A stretch of DNA of 64,000 nucleotides from contig NZ_JAQIBC010000006.1 of assembly GCF_030347995.1 (NCBI RefSeq), positions 1 to 64,000 on the forward strand, in the 5' to 3' direction. Shown one piece after another: positions 36,888-45,862 of the stretch; the first letter of the stretch is position 1; each line of letters begins with the position of its first letter. This DNA is from Sulfurovum xiamenensis (GTDB lineage: Bacteria > Campylobacterota > Campylobacteria > Campylobacterales > Sulfurovaceae). The notes under the pieces were generated by a model, which was not told the origin of the DNA, did no database searches, and worked only from the letters and a program-made list of their open reading frames with translations. The position numbers were made by a program, and so were the translations under genes.

Positions 36888-37448
36888 ATGCCAAGTTCAC
36901 AAATTTTTAACATTCCAAATATCTTAGCATTTATCCGTCTTCTTCTTGCTCCAGTGATGTTCCTTTTTCTGGTCAACCAGGATGCATCACTCTTTCAAGG
37001 TATACACCCTTCTTGGCTCAACTACTTTGCAGCCTTTATTTTCGTGGTAGCCTCTGCTACAGACTTTTTTGATGGTTATATTGCACGTACTTTCAACCAG
37101 ATCACCACTATGGGTAAGATACTTGACCCTTTGGCAGACAAGATGCTGACTCTGGCAGGCTTTTTAGGACTCATGATGCTTGGCACTGCTTCTCCATGGG
37201 CCATCTTTCTTATACTCACACGAGAACTCTTCATTACAGGACTTAGGGTATCAGCCGTCAGCCAGGGTCTTGACATCGCTGCATCATGGATGGGAAAAGT
37301 CAAAACCGTCGCACAGATGGTCGCTATAGGTTTCTTACTGATGCAGTGGCCAGGTGCTACCTTGCTTCTGTGGATAGCCGTTATTCTTACCCTCTACTCT
37401 GGCTATGAATATGTCAGAGACTTCTTCAAACATACTTCTACCCATTAA
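36888..37448 (+). CDS. pgsA: phosphatidylglycerophosphate synthase
   Basis: A 186-residue membrane enzyme of the CDP-alcohol phosphatidyltransferase family. The family motif D-x2-DG-x2-AR-x8-G-x3-D-x3-D appears as SATDFFDGYIARTFNQITTMG followed by KILDPLADKML. It transfers glycerol-3-phosphate to CDP-diacylglycerol, the first step to phosphatidylglycerol. It closes the plus-strand run that starts at cysS. Confidence 0.93.
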   Translation: MPSSQIFNIPNILAFIRLLLAPVMFLFLVNQDASLFQGIHPSWLNYFAAFIFVVASATDFFDGYIARTFNQITTMGKILDPLADKMLTLAGFLGLMMLGTASPWAIFLILTRELFITGLRVSAVSQGLDIAASWMGKVKTVAQMVAIGFLLMQWPGATLLLWIAVILTLYSGYEYVRDFFKHTSTH

Positions 37449-37450
37449 AT

Positions 37451-37467
37451 TGATTAAAAATTAATCA
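37451..37467. promoter_or_regulatory. perfect dyad upstream of the porin gene
   Basis: TGATTAA-AAA-TTAATCA is a perfect seven-base dyad, 71 bases upstream of the porin start and three bases past pgsA. It could be an operator or, less likely for lack of T run, a terminator for pgsA. Confidence 0.4.
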
Positions 37468-37537
37468 CATTCCCGTTTATTTTCTGTTAACGTCCATGTT
37501 ACACTTACTTATCCAAATTAAAAAACAAGGAAAAAAC

Positions 37538-38698
37538 ATGAAATGGACAAAATTAAGTTTAGTAGCAGCCTTAGCTGTTAGTTCGGCAGTTGCAGGTGGA
37601 GACATTGCTCCAGTAGAACCGGTTGTTGAGGCACCAGTCGTTAAAGCTGCATCAGCTACAACTGTTGCTGGTAAATTAACAGGATACTATATTACTGATG
37701 ATAGTGAGGACATTGGTGTTTATGATGAGGATATGTTCGGAGACCATGCACAATTAGCTTTTGGTGCGACACTGGATGTATCTCACTCATTTACTGATTG
37801 GTTGACAGCAAACTTCTCAGCTGTTGGATACATTAACACAATGAACGAAGATACATATGGATACTTCGAAAGTGGTGATAAAAGAGGTGCTTTCTTCCAA
37901 ATCGCTAACTTAACAGCAACCTATGAAGATACTACATTGGTAGCAGGTCGCCAATTACTAGGGACACCAATGCTACAAGGATATGATTGGTTACTTGCAC
38001 CGGGTGCATTTGAAGCATATACTGTAATGAACAGTTCTATTGAAAATGTAACTCTCGTTGGATCATATGTAACTAAACACAGAGCTAACAATAGTGGTGA
38101 ATTTGGTGATTCTCTTGATGGCGACAACTGGACAATTGGTGCAGCCTATGATGACAAAACGATCAGCGGTAGCGTTTGGTACTATGATATAGAAGCAGGT
38201 CAGTATTCACAAGTATATGTAGATCTTGGTTATGACTTTGGTTCATTCAAAGTTGAAGGTCAATACGTAGATACAAGCTATGATACTGCTGGAGTTGAAG
38301 ATGCAACAGCATTTGGTATTATGGCATCTACTTCAGTAGCAGGGTTTGACTTGAGCGCAGCATACAACCGCTTAACTGATAACGGTACAGGATATGTTGG
38401 ATGGAACGGTCTTTATACTAACCAATGGAACCTTACTGTTGCTGACCAATGGGCAGGTGAAGATTTAGATGCATTTAAAGTGGCTGCTGCAACAACGATC
38501 ATGGATATCGCTGCAGAAGTTTCGTATGCAGACTATGACAATGGAAGTGAATTTGACCTTATTCTTGGTTATGATTTCACAGATGCGATTGATGCAGGTA
38601 TTGTCTACACTAATACAGAAGGAAATTATGACCCAACTTTAGTTGCCGATTCAACTGATGTAAATCAATTTGAACTGTACGTAAACTACAAGTTCTAA
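37538..38698 (+). CDS. major outer-membrane porin
   Basis: From the ATG at 37538, with AAGG upstream, this is 386 residues: signal peptide KLSLVAALAVSSAVAG, a short alanine- and proline-rich linker, then a long barrel rich in Gly, Asp, Tyr and Trp, ending FELYVNYKF with a terminal Phe. This fits the trimeric porins of Campylobacterota. It appears to be a single-gene transcript ending at the TTCG hairpin. Codons are mostly the favoured ones, in keeping with high expression. Confidence 0.85.
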   Translation: MKWTKLSLVAALAVSSAVAGGDIAPVEPVVEAPVVKAASATTVAGKLTGYYITDDSEDIGVYDEDMFGDHAQLAFGATLDVSHSFTDWLTANFSAVGYINTMNEDTYGYFESGDKRGAFFQIANLTATYEDTTLVAGRQLLGTPMLQGYDWLLAPGAFEAYTVMNSSIENVTLVGSYVTKHRANNSGEFGDSLDGDNWTIGAAYDDKTISGSVWYYDIEAGQYSQVYVDLGYDFGSFKVEGQYVDTSYDTAGVEDATAFGIMASTSVAGFDLSAAYNRLTDNGTGYVGWNGLYTNQWNLTVADQWAGEDLDAFKVAAATTIMDIAAEVSYADYDNGSEFDLILGYDFTDAIDAGIVYTNTEGNYDPTLVADSTDVNQFELYVNYKF

Positions 38699-38737
38699 TC
38701 CAACATTGTAATCTCCTAAAAACCCGTTTGAATACAC

Positions 38738-38755
38738 CACTCTCTTCGGAGAGTG
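38738..38755 (+). terminator. porin terminator hairpin with TTCG loop
   Basis: CACTCTC-TTCG-GAGAGTG is a perfect seven-base stem closed by the very stable TTCG tetraloop, with a possible outer CCCG/CGGG pairing at 38723-38726 and 38758-38761. It lies 40 bases past the porin stop. A T run is weak. Confidence 0.65.
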
Positions 38756-38807
38756 TTCGGGCTTTATCCCAAATGATCTTCTCACAAATAACAGTACATA
38801 CCTATCA

Positions 38808-39863
38808 CTAAAACCTTTTAATAAATGTATATAGTTTGTCTTTTGCATTTTGTAAAGCAAGTATACTTTCATCAGTAATTTTTTCATCTACCACTATAGG
38901 AACATTTAATACACCACTTATAGATTCAATAAGCCCTTTTGTATCCTCTATCTCTACCAATGACTTCTCATGATACATTGCACCTTTTTCTTTCTCCCCT
39001 TCAAAATAAAGAATACGTTGCAGTTTTCCTTTTTGTTCGTTCAAAAGAATCTGATAGGCTTTCAAGGTACCTATGATATCTTGTACATGTGTATCTATCG
39101 TCTCCATCTTCTCTTTACAATCATCTTTTTGCACAGCATAAAGTTCTGCTTCAACAAATTGTTTGACAGCCAAATGAAGATTGCTTCTAGCTTTCAAACT
39201 CATCCGTATTTTATAGATAAAAATCATGGGCAATAATACTATCAATCCCAATACACCTGTACCAATGGCAACATCTTCCTGCACCCCGATAATAGTACTA
39301 AACCATGCTAAGACACTTTCTATCTGATTTTCTGGAGGTACTTTCCTGACATCAAGTATCATCTCTAACTTTTCAGTGGCTATATAAACCATTCCTACAG
39401 CCGTAGTTATTCCTCCGAGTAATGCATAAAAAAGTCCTGTGATCCTGCCACTTGAAATATCTTTAAGTCTAAAAGGCTTCCATTCTTCTTGAGTACTAAA
39501 TACAACTACGGGCTTTTCTTCTTCCTCACATAGGTCCTGATACTTTAATTGCTTTAGCAAAGACACACTCGCGTCAAAACCACCTTGCTGCAGTGCTGAT
39601 CTAGCCTCCTCATATGCTTTCAGATTAGATTCATACATACGTCTACAAGCATCTATACGTTTGGATGTATTATCCACTATATTTTTTGCTTTCTTGATAA
39701 GACTTTTTGCCTTACTGTACTTTGTTGTTTTTCCCGAGAAGGGACTAGGCTCAATAGGTGCTTCTACAGACTCTTTTTCTACTATCATTCCCTCCCTGAC
39801 TTCTAAGGCTTCATCTTCATCGTTTGGTATCATATTTTCTTCTACATTTTTCTGTTCGCTCAT
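38808..39863 (-). CDS. unknown membrane protein with two helices and coiled coils
   Basis: The 351-residue protein has an acidic N-terminus, a basic helical stretch (KAKSLIKKAKNIVDNTSKRI), two membrane helices at about 145-170 (LFYALLGGITTAVGMVYIA) and 205-226 (IGTGVLGLIVLLPMIFIYK), and a long helical C-terminus to residue 351. Both ends are predicted on the same side of the membrane. I know no family. It stands alone, between the porin and rseP, and is divergent from rseP. Confidence 0.72.
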   Translation of the reverse strand: MSEQKNVEENMIPNDEDEALEVREGMIVEKESVEAPIEPSPFSGKTTKYSKAKSLIKKAKNIVDNTSKRIDACRRMYESNLKAYEEARSALQQGGFDASVSLLKQLKYQDLCEEEEKPVVVFSTQEEWKPFRLKDISSGRITGLFYALLGGITTAVGMVYIATEKLEMILDVRKVPPENQIESVLAWFSTIIGVQEDVAIGTGVLGLIVLLPMIFIYKIRMSLKARSNLHLAVKQFVEAELYAVQKDDCKEKMETIDTHVQDIIGTLKAYQILLNEQKGKLQRILYFEGEKEKGAMYHEKSLVEIEDTKGLIESISGVLNVPIVVDEKITDESILALQNAKDKLYTFIKRF

Positions 39864-39942
39864 CTTTTTATCCTTCTCATTTATTTTAACAAAAATTTTT
39901 CATTATAGTTTTAATCTATATCAACTTTTTACAACACTTGGA

Positions 39943-39948
39943 TATAAT
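39943..39948 (+). promoter_or_regulatory. -10 element for rseP
   Basis: A perfect TATAAT lies 27 bases before the rseP start in the 111-base divergent spacer, preceded by a T-rich stretch. Confidence 0.4.
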
Positions 39949-39974
39949 TCATAATATTTGAACAGAGGAATTTT

Positions 39975-41027
39975 ATGGGCATTATAATTGCACTTTTGGT
40001 CTTGTCGGTACTGATCTTTTTTCATGAACTTGGGCACTTTACAGCCGCACGTTTTTTTGGTGTACAGGTGGATGTCTTTAGCATAGGTTTTGGTAAAAAA
40101 CTCTACTCCAAGATGATAGGGAAAACGGAGTGGAGTCTCTCAGCCATACCTCTAGGCGGATATGTCAAAATGAAAGGACAGGATGACACTGATCCTACTG
40201 CGGTCTCTTATGATGAAGATTCGTACAATGTAAAAAAACCATGGCAGCGTATCATCATATTATTGGCTGGACCTTTTGCCAATTTCCTGCTGGCTTTTCT
40301 ACTTTACTTTGCAATAGCGAACATTGGTGTCCCAAAACTCTTACCATATGTCGGTGAAATAGGAAAAGATACGCCTGCATTCAAGGCGGGGTTAACCAAG
40401 GATGACAAGATCATTCAGGTCAATGCTCACAATATCCAGTACTGGGAAGAGATCGGGGAGAACATTAACGGTGATAAAGGTGACATTACCCTCATCGTAG
40501 AACGTAAAGAACAGCTCATTACACTGCAACTCATACCAAAGGTCATAGAGGACAAAAACATCTTTGGAGAAAAGATCACCAGACGTATCATCGGAATCAG
40601 TCCATCGGGACAACAAACGACGGTCTACTTCGGATTGATAGATGGATTGGTGTATGCATGGGATGAAACAAAAAAAGCTTCTTTGCTCATCGTAGAGAGT
40701 GTAGAAAAACTGATCACCGGAGTGGTCGGTACAGATAAACTCGGAGGTATCATCACTATCGTGGATGTCACTGCCCAAGCGAGTAATGCAGGTATACTGG
40801 CTCTTTTCTTCTTTACCGCGCTCATTTCGGTCAATCTTGGAGTACTGAACCTGCTTCCTATACCTGCACTGGACGGTGGGCATATTATGTTTAACCTCTA
40901 CGAGATGTTAACGGGTAGAACTGCCAGTGAGCAAGTGATGTATATCATCACATTGGTAGGTTGGGCTATACTCATCTCTCTTATGATGTTAGGATTGTAT
41001 AATGATATCAATAGACTTTGGGGATAA
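39975..41027 (+). CDS. rseP: site-2 membrane metalloprotease RseP
   Basis: A 350-residue intramembrane zinc protease. The zinc site is HELGH at 17-21 in FFHELGHFTAARFFG; the second motif is LLPIPALDGGH near the C-terminus. One PDZ domain (about 115-190, with TPAFKAGLTKDDKIIQVN) sits between. RseP cleaves anti-sigma factors or remnant signal peptides within the membrane. GAGG precedes the ATG. It is followed by the PLP-homeostasis gene on the same strand. Confidence 0.93.
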   Translation: MGIIIALLVLSVLIFFHELGHFTAARFFGVQVDVFSIGFGKKLYSKMIGKTEWSLSAIPLGGYVKMKGQDDTDPTAVSYDEDSYNVKKPWQRIIILLAGPFANFLLAFLLYFAIANIGVPKLLPYVGEIGKDTPAFKAGLTKDDKIIQVNAHNIQYWEEIGENINGDKGDITLIVERKEQLITLQLIPKVIEDKNIFGEKITRRIIGISPSGQQTTVYFGLIDGLVYAWDETKKASLLIVESVEKLITGVVGTDKLGGIITIVDVTAQASNAGILALFFFTALISVNLGVLNLLPIPALDGGHIMFNLYEMLTGRTASEQVMYIITLVGWAILISLMMLGLYNDINRLWG

Positions 41028-41091
41028 AAACCAAAACGGTCTAAGTGGTAGCATAGCCGTGCAGGCAATTCATTAGAAAAGGATAAGAAAT

Positions 41092-41775
41092 ATGATACTG
41101 GATAAAGAGCATTTAAGAGCAAATCTGGATGAAGTGATATGGAACATAGAACAAGCACGTATCGCAGTAAGTGAACACCACATTGTAAAACTTGTCACCG
41201 TGGCCAAATACACTGAACTGGAGAATATTGCTACACTCTATGAACTGGGACAGAGGGCCTTTGGTGAAAATCAGGTACAACAGCTCAAAGAGCGTATGCA
41301 TGCTCTCGAGGAGCTTCCGCTTGAGTGGCATATGATAGGTTCGCTCCAAAAAAACAAGATCAATAATCTCATAGATCTACGTCCTACCCTTATGCAATCA
41401 CTTGACAGTATAGAATTGGCAACAGAACTGAACAAAAAGCTCTTGGCAAAAGAGACAAAAATGCACTGTCTACTTCAGATCAATGCAGCCAATGAAACAA
41501 CGAAATCCGGTGTAACTCCTGAAAGAGCTGTGGATATCTACCAAACGATCAAAGAGACCTGTCCTCAGATCAATCTCAAAGGCGTGATGACCATCGGTGC
41601 ACACAGTGATGATACAAAACTGATACAACAAAGTTTTGAAAGCACATACAGTATCTATGAGAAACTAAAAAAAGAGGGGGCGACTGTCTGCTCTATGGGT
41701 ATGAGTGGTGATTATGAATTGGCTATAAAATGTGGGTCAAATTTGGTAAGGATCGGTTCAGCATTATTTAAATAA
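41092..41775 (+). CDS. YggS/ProSC-family PLP homeostasis protein
   Basis: A 227-residue TIM-barrel protein with the PLP-binding lysine in VTVAKYTELENI, then RAFGENQVQQLKER, LEWHMIGSLQKNK and the phosphate-binding end SMGMSGDYELAIKCGSNLVRIGSALF. YggS-type proteins bind pyridoxal phosphate and balance its supply; no enzymatic activity is known. A hairpin follows at 41782-41806. Confidence 0.93.
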   Translation: MILDKEHLRANLDEVIWNIEQARIAVSEHHIVKLVTVAKYTELENIATLYELGQRAFGENQVQQLKERMHALEELPLEWHMIGSLQKNKINNLIDLRPTLMQSLDSIELATELNKKLLAKETKMHCLLQINAANETTKSGVTPERAVDIYQTIKETCPQINLKGVMTIGAHSDDTKLIQQSFESTYSIYEKLKKEGATVCSMGMSGDYELAIKCGSNLVRIGSALFK

Positions 41776-41781
41776 GCTGTG

Positions 41782-41806
41782 ACAGGTTGGAGTCTATCAA
41801 ACCTGT
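41782..41806. terminator. hairpin between convergent yggS-like and perR-like genes
   Basis: ACAGGTT and AACCTGT form a perfect seven-base stem with an 11-base loop, seven bases past the YggS-type gene. It also lies just past the stop of the convergent regulator gene, so it could serve both. Confidence 0.5.
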
Positions 41807-41812
41807 AACCCC

Positions 41813-42232
41813 TTAGGCAACAGCTTCTCTACAGTGACTGCACACGCCGTAAAGATTGATCTGTTGTTTACTTATGGTAAAGTTCTCTTGCTTTGTGATA
41901 GAAGTAAAGAGTTCATCTGCAACCGTGTGTTGCGGTTTGTCTTCCACCTCTCCGCATTCTGTACAGACAAGATGTATATGATCTTCCTTTAAAAGTTCAT
42001 ATTTTGACTTTTTACCTGTGATAGGCACTTCTACAAGTACACCCTTCTCTACCATTAAAATAATATTTTTATAAACTGTTGCAAGTGAAAGAGATGGATG
42101 TGTTTTAATGACTTCTGCATAGATAGTATCAATAGAGATATGGCCATATGCTTCTATCTTTTCCAATATATTCATACGTTGAAATGTAGCTTTTAATCCG
42201 CTGCTTTTAAGTAGCATTGCATAATCTGTCAT
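41813..42232 (-). CDS. perR: Fur-family peroxide regulator (PerR-like)
   Basis: This 139-residue repressor has a Fur-type winged helix (GLKATFQRMNILEKIEAYGHISIDTIYAEV, LSLATVYKNI) and a dimerisation domain with HIHLVCTECGEV and CSHC. Cys90/Cys93 and Cys131/Cys134 would hold structural zinc; histidines at 85 and 87 belong to the regulatory metal site. It lies just downstream of a peroxiredoxin on the same strand and has a large dyad in its promoter, so a peroxide-sensing role is more likely than iron regulation, but Fur cannot be excluded. Confidence 0.85.
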   Translation of the reverse strand: MTDYAMLLKSSGLKATFQRMNILEKIEAYGHISIDTIYAEVIKTHPSLSLATVYKNIILMVEKGVLVEVPITGKKSKYELLKEDHIHLVCTECGEVEDKPQHTVADELFTSITKQENFTISKQQINLYGVCSHCREAVA

Positions 42233-42249
42233 AATTTTCCTTTCAATGC

Positions 42250-42281
42250 ATATATCAATGTACCGCTATACACTGATATAT
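42250..42281 (-). promoter_or_regulatory. large dyad upstream of perR, candidate autoregulatory operator
   Basis: ATATATCAATGTA (42250-42262) and TACACTGATATAT (42269-42281) form an inverted repeat matching at 12 of 13 positions around six bases. It starts 18 bases upstream of the perR start. The six-base gap differs from the one-base gap of the classical PerR/Fur box. Confidence 0.55.
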
Positions 42282-42284
42282 ACA

Positions 42285-42306
42285 TTCCCATCTTTAATGA
42301 TGGGAA
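42285..42306 (-). terminator. hairpin downstream of the peroxiredoxin gene
   Basis: TTCCCATC and GATGGGAA pair perfectly over eight bases with a six-base loop, 12 bases past the peroxiredoxin stop. It lies between the peroxiredoxin gene and the perR dyad, so it probably separates the two transcripts at least in part. Confidence 0.6.
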
Positions 42307-42317
42307 CATATACACGA

Positions 42318-42914
42318 TTATAGGTCGTTTTCGTGTTTTGCAAGATATTCAGCAACACCTGCAGTGTCTGCTTTCATACCTTCGTCACCTTTTTGCCAAC
42401 CAGCAGGACAAACTTCACCATGCTCATTAGTAAAGAGCATTGTATCTACCATTCTGATCATTTCATCGATGTTTCTTCCAAGTGGAAGGTCATTGATGAC
42501 GGCATGTCTAACAGTACCATCAGCATCAATAAGGAAAGAACCTCTAAGTGCTACTGCATCATCAAGAAGTACATCATAATCTCTAGCAATTTGCTTATTA
42601 AGGTCTGCTACTAGTGGCATATCAACTCTACCGATACCACCTTCAGCTACTGGAGTTTCTCTCCAAGCGAAGTGTGAGAATTGTGAATCTATAGAACATC
42701 CGATTACATTGATACCTCTTTCTCTGAACTCTTTAGCTCTGTGAGAAAATGCAATGATCTCTGATGGACATACAAAAGTAAAGTCTAATGGGTAGAAGAA
42801 AAGTACTGCACCTTTTTCACCTAGGTTTTCCATAAGATTGAAGTTGTCTACGATTGAACCGTCTGCAAGTACGGCTGTTGCTGTAAAGTCTGGAGCTTTT
42901 TTTGTTACTAACAT
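42318..42914 (-). CDS. 2-Cys peroxiredoxin (AhpC/Prx1 type)
   Basis: A 198-residue peroxidase with the peroxidatic Cys49 in FYPLDFTFVCPSE and the resolving Cys169 in HGEVCPAGW. It reduces hydrogen peroxide and organic peroxides, using a thioredoxin-type donor. RETPVAEGGIGRVDMPLVAD is typical of the Prx1 branch. AAGGA precedes the ATG. The dyad at 42926-42945 and the downstream PerR-like gene suggest peroxide control. Confidence 0.93.
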   Translation of the reverse strand: MLVTKKAPDFTATAVLADGSIVDNFNLMENLGEKGAVLFFYPLDFTFVCPSEIIAFSHRAKEFRERGINVIGCSIDSQFSHFAWRETPVAEGGIGRVDMPLVADLNKQIARDYDVLLDDAVALRGSFLIDADGTVRHAVINDLPLGRNIDEMIRMVDTMLFTNEHGEVCPAGWQKGDEGMKADTAGVAEYLAKHENDL

Positions 42915-42925
42915 GTTTTTCCTTA

Positions 42926-42957
42926 TTGATAATTTTTATTAACAAGGAAATATTATC
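42926..42957 (-). promoter_or_regulatory. peroxiredoxin promoter with candidate PerR operator
   Basis: On the minus strand TGT-GATAAT is an extended -10 (hexamer 42952-42957). Just downstream, TTGATAAT-TTTT-ATTAACAA (42926-42945) is an inverted repeat matching in seven of eight positions per arm, placed over the transcription start and leader where a repressor would act. Confidence 0.45.
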
Positions 42958-42982
42958 ACAATATCTTTAAAAGGAAATTAAA

Positions 42983-44803
42983 TTAAAAAGGAAGCAATCC
43001 AAATTTTTTAATAAACGCCTCATCTATATCAATAAGCCCTTTTTCCTGAAGCCTATCAAGTACCTCCTTTGTACAGAAAGTATCTCCGGGCCATTCTCTT
43101 TCATAGCCGTCTACTTCACTTTTATTCGTTCCATCGATCGCTATGAATGGTTTAAGTATGATATCACGACCTGCGTCTATATTGTTCACTACACGCCAGA
43201 TGAGCATATAGGCATCATCCAGATCATTATTTGCATGGTCCACGATCACAAGCAGTTTGATATGCTTCTCAAATCCCTTGAGTTTGTGAATCAGCTCAAG
43301 TTGAGACTCTTGCTTATCCACACTGATCACACAGATCGGTGTTTTGGTCTCTGTCATGTATTGTTTCAGCCCTACTACACTGCTGCTGATCTCTTGTATC
43401 TTCTCAAGTAGCACTTCATCTGAAAGTAAGGTTTCTACACCGTTTTCTACTTCATCTCCTGTTGCATCCACACCCAGTTTACCACCGACGAACTGTTCAG
43501 AGGAGGAATGGTCAAGATGGTCCACGATACCTTGTGTAATGAGTACTTTACACTTATCGAGTCGATTGAGTATATGTACTGCCAGTGCTTTACTCTCTTC
43601 AAGTTCAGGTGCATCTTCTCCTACAAAAATAGCATGTTTTACAAAACTCATCTGGCCCACACCCCAGAAAGCATGCATGATTTGTTGTGCATGCCCTTTA
43701 TAAAGTGTTTTTATCTTTGCCAGTATGAGGTTGTGAAACACGCCGTTTTCAGGCATGTTATAATCTATAAGATCCGGTGCCATAGGTTTAAGCATCGGTA
43801 AAAAAATGCGTTCAGTAGCCCATCCCATATACTTATCTTCCAACGGCGGTTTTCCTACCACTGTTGCCTGAAATACCGGATGTTTTTTCATCGTGATAGT
43901 CTCTACATCCATCACAGGGAAAGGCTCTTTCAGTGTATAATAACCTGTATGGTCACCAAAAGGTCCTTCAATCTCCATCACTTCAGGATCCACGAAACCT
44001 TCTATGACCACATCCACATCACGAGGGATATAAATATCATTAGTGATCGACTTCACCAATTGCGCATTTTTATTACGTACAAAACCATAGAGCAACAATT
44101 CAAACATACCATGAGGCATGGGTGCCTGTCCGCACCAGATATAAAGAGGGTCACCGCCTATAGCGACGGTTACAGGCATTTTTTTACCGGCCTTTTGATA
44201 CTGGTCAAAGAAGTGAGAGGCATCTTTGTGTATCTGCCAGTGCATCCCCAGTCTCTTTTTATCATACTGCTGCAGTCTGTACATCCCGAGGTTTTGCATC
44301 TCGCCGTCAAGACTTTTTGTATAGACCTGTCCCATCGTAATAAAGGGTCCACCGTCCTCTTCCCAAGTCTTCAGTATAGGTAACCTGTCCAGATCCACCT
44401 CCTCTTTAGGAATGATGATCTCTTGACACTCTCCTTTGAACTTTAAACGTTTAGGAAATACATTTTTAAGTGAAAAGAGTTTAGGCAGCATTGCCAGCTT
44501 TGCTTTCAATCCTTTGGGTGGTTTGAGCTTAAGCAGTTCATCGATCCCCTCTGCAACAGTATCAGGATGTTTGCCGAAGATCTTTTCAGTCAGATCTTTG
44601 TTGGCAAAGATATTCATCAGTACAGGCATCTCATACGTTATGCCTTTGGCCTTGTTCACAGGATTGGTAAAAAGGATAGGACGAGAGTTATCTGTTTTTA
44701 CCTCGACATAGGCAACATGAGGGATTTCAAGCTCCACATCAAGCGGTTCGTCTATGATCTTTAAGTTTCCGTTATCTTTAAGCCATTGTACTACGTCTTG
44801 CAT
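42983..44803 (-). CDS. UbiD-family decarboxylase, probably menaquinone pathway
   Basis: The 606 residues match the UbiD family of prenylated-FMN decarboxylases, with VAIGGDPLYIWCGQAPMP, EGPFGDHTGYYTLKEPFPVMDVETIT and NLILAKIKTLYKGHAQQIMHAFWG. In Campylobacterota this gene next to hemC is taken to act in the futalosine menaquinone pathway, removing a carboxyl group; that is inference from context. The length is a little above the usual 490-600. It lies 50 bases downstream of hemC. The partner UbiX is not in the window. Confidence 0.85.
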   Translation of the reverse strand: MQDVVQWLKDNGNLKIIDEPLDVELEIPHVAYVEVKTDNSRPILFTNPVNKAKGITYEMPVLMNIFANKDLTEKIFGKHPDTVAEGIDELLKLKPPKGLKAKLAMLPKLFSLKNVFPKRLKFKGECQEIIIPKEEVDLDRLPILKTWEEDGGPFITMGQVYTKSLDGEMQNLGMYRLQQYDKKRLGMHWQIHKDASHFFDQYQKAGKKMPVTVAIGGDPLYIWCGQAPMPHGMFELLLYGFVRNKNAQLVKSITNDIYIPRDVDVVIEGFVDPEVMEIEGPFGDHTGYYTLKEPFPVMDVETITMKKHPVFQATVVGKPPLEDKYMGWATERIFLPMLKPMAPDLIDYNMPENGVFHNLILAKIKTLYKGHAQQIMHAFWGVGQMSFVKHAIFVGEDAPELEESKALAVHILNRLDKCKVLITQGIVDHLDHSSSEQFVGGKLGVDATGDEVENGVETLLSDEVLLEKIQEISSSVVGLKQYMTETKTPICVISVDKQESQLELIHKLKGFEKHIKLLVIVDHANNDLDDAYMLIWRVVNNIDAGRDIILKPFIAIDGTNKSEVDGYEREWPGDTFCTKEVLDRLQEKGLIDIDEAFIKKFGLLPF

Positions 44804-44853
44804 TTAGTATTCTCTTTTTTTCTAAAACATTCGATCTATTAAGTATGTCCTAC

Positions 44854-45807
44854 TTATAGTCTTTCTGGCATTTCATCTTTAAATGCTATTGCTTCTGCTT
44901 TTTCTAGTACCTCCAAAGCACCATCAGCGATCATCTCTTCAGCCAACTCTTGGCCTAACGTATCGCACGTACTTACCTTTGAGGTCAATGCTTTATGCAT
45001 AATGTTTGTACCGTCTGGATATCCAAGCATCGCTTTAACGGTAATATCATCACCTGTAATGATAGCATTCACAGCTACGGGGGCAGAGCACCCTGCTCCT
45101 ATTTTTGAGACAAAATCACGTTCTAGCTTTGTACAGAGATAAGAGTTCTCATCATTCAATGTCATGGCAATTTCACGGACCCTGTCATTATCACTCACGA
45201 TTTCGATGCCCAGTGCAGCCTGCCCCATTGGCGGTATAAAGAAATCCAGCTTTTCAACAAAAGGAATATCCTTCAACAGATCAAGCCTATGCAGTCCTAT
45301 ATAGGCAAGTATGATTGCATCATACTGCCCCTCTTTAAGCTTTCTGAGTCTTGTATTCACATTTCCTCTAAGTTCTTTGACCACTAGATCCGGACGTTTT
45401 TCAAGCAGCTGCATACGTCTTCTTAGACTTGTGGTTCCTACCACTGCACCCTGAGGAAGTTCATCCAGACTTTGATACGTATGCGAGAGCAGAACATCAC
45501 TCTGATCTTGACGTTCTGTAATGGCACACAGTTCCAACCCTTCTGGAATATAGGTAGGGACATCTTTGAGCGAGTGCACTGCAAGATGCGCATTCCCTTC
45601 AATCATCTCATCTTCCAGCTCTTTGGTAAAGTGCCCTTTCCCTCCTATAAGTGCAAGAGGTTTGTCCAATATCTTGTCCCCTTTAGAGGTGATCTTATTC
45701 AGTTCTACTGTGATCTCAGGAAAAGATGTTTCGATTCTCTCTTTAACGTGATATGCCTGCCAAAGGGCAAGATCACTTGCTCTTGTCGCGATAATTAATT
45801 TTTCCAC
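44854..45807 (-). CDS. hemC: hydroxymethylbilane synthase
   Basis: A 317-residue enzyme that joins four porphobilinogen units in haem synthesis. It has TRASDLALWQAYHV, HLAVHSLKDVPTYIPEG with the catalytic aspartate, GTTSLRRRMQLL, and the cysteine for the dipyrromethane cofactor, Cys230, in KIGAGCSAPVAV. It shares a minus-strand run with hemA, proS and ubiD, a clustering I recall across Campylobacterota. Confidence 0.95.
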   Translation of the reverse strand: MEKLIIATRASDLALWQAYHVKERIETSFPEITVELNKITSKGDKILDKPLALIGGKGHFTKELEDEMIEGNAHLAVHSLKDVPTYIPEGLELCAITERQDQSDVLLSHTYQSLDELPQGAVVGTTSLRRRMQLLEKRPDLVVKELRGNVNTRLRKLKEGQYDAIILAYIGLHRLDLLKDIPFVEKLDFFIPPMGQAALGIEIVSDNDRVREIAMTLNDENSYLCTKLERDFVSKIGAGCSAPVAVNAIITGDDITVKAMLGYPDGTNIMHKALTSKVSTCDTLGQELAEEMIADGALEVLEKAEAIAFKDEMPERL

Positions 45808-45862
45808 TGTTACCCTTGTCTATTTCTGCATAAGGTAAAGCCTCATGCATATTCCCACTCTA

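Noticed and set aside
40392-40883. 163-codon minus-strand frame opposite rseP
   Set aside because: A shadow of a well-supported gene.
41028-41091. tRNA-like fold between rseP and the YggS-type gene
   Set aside because: Only a weak hairpin is present, without the T-loop or acceptor stem of a tRNA.
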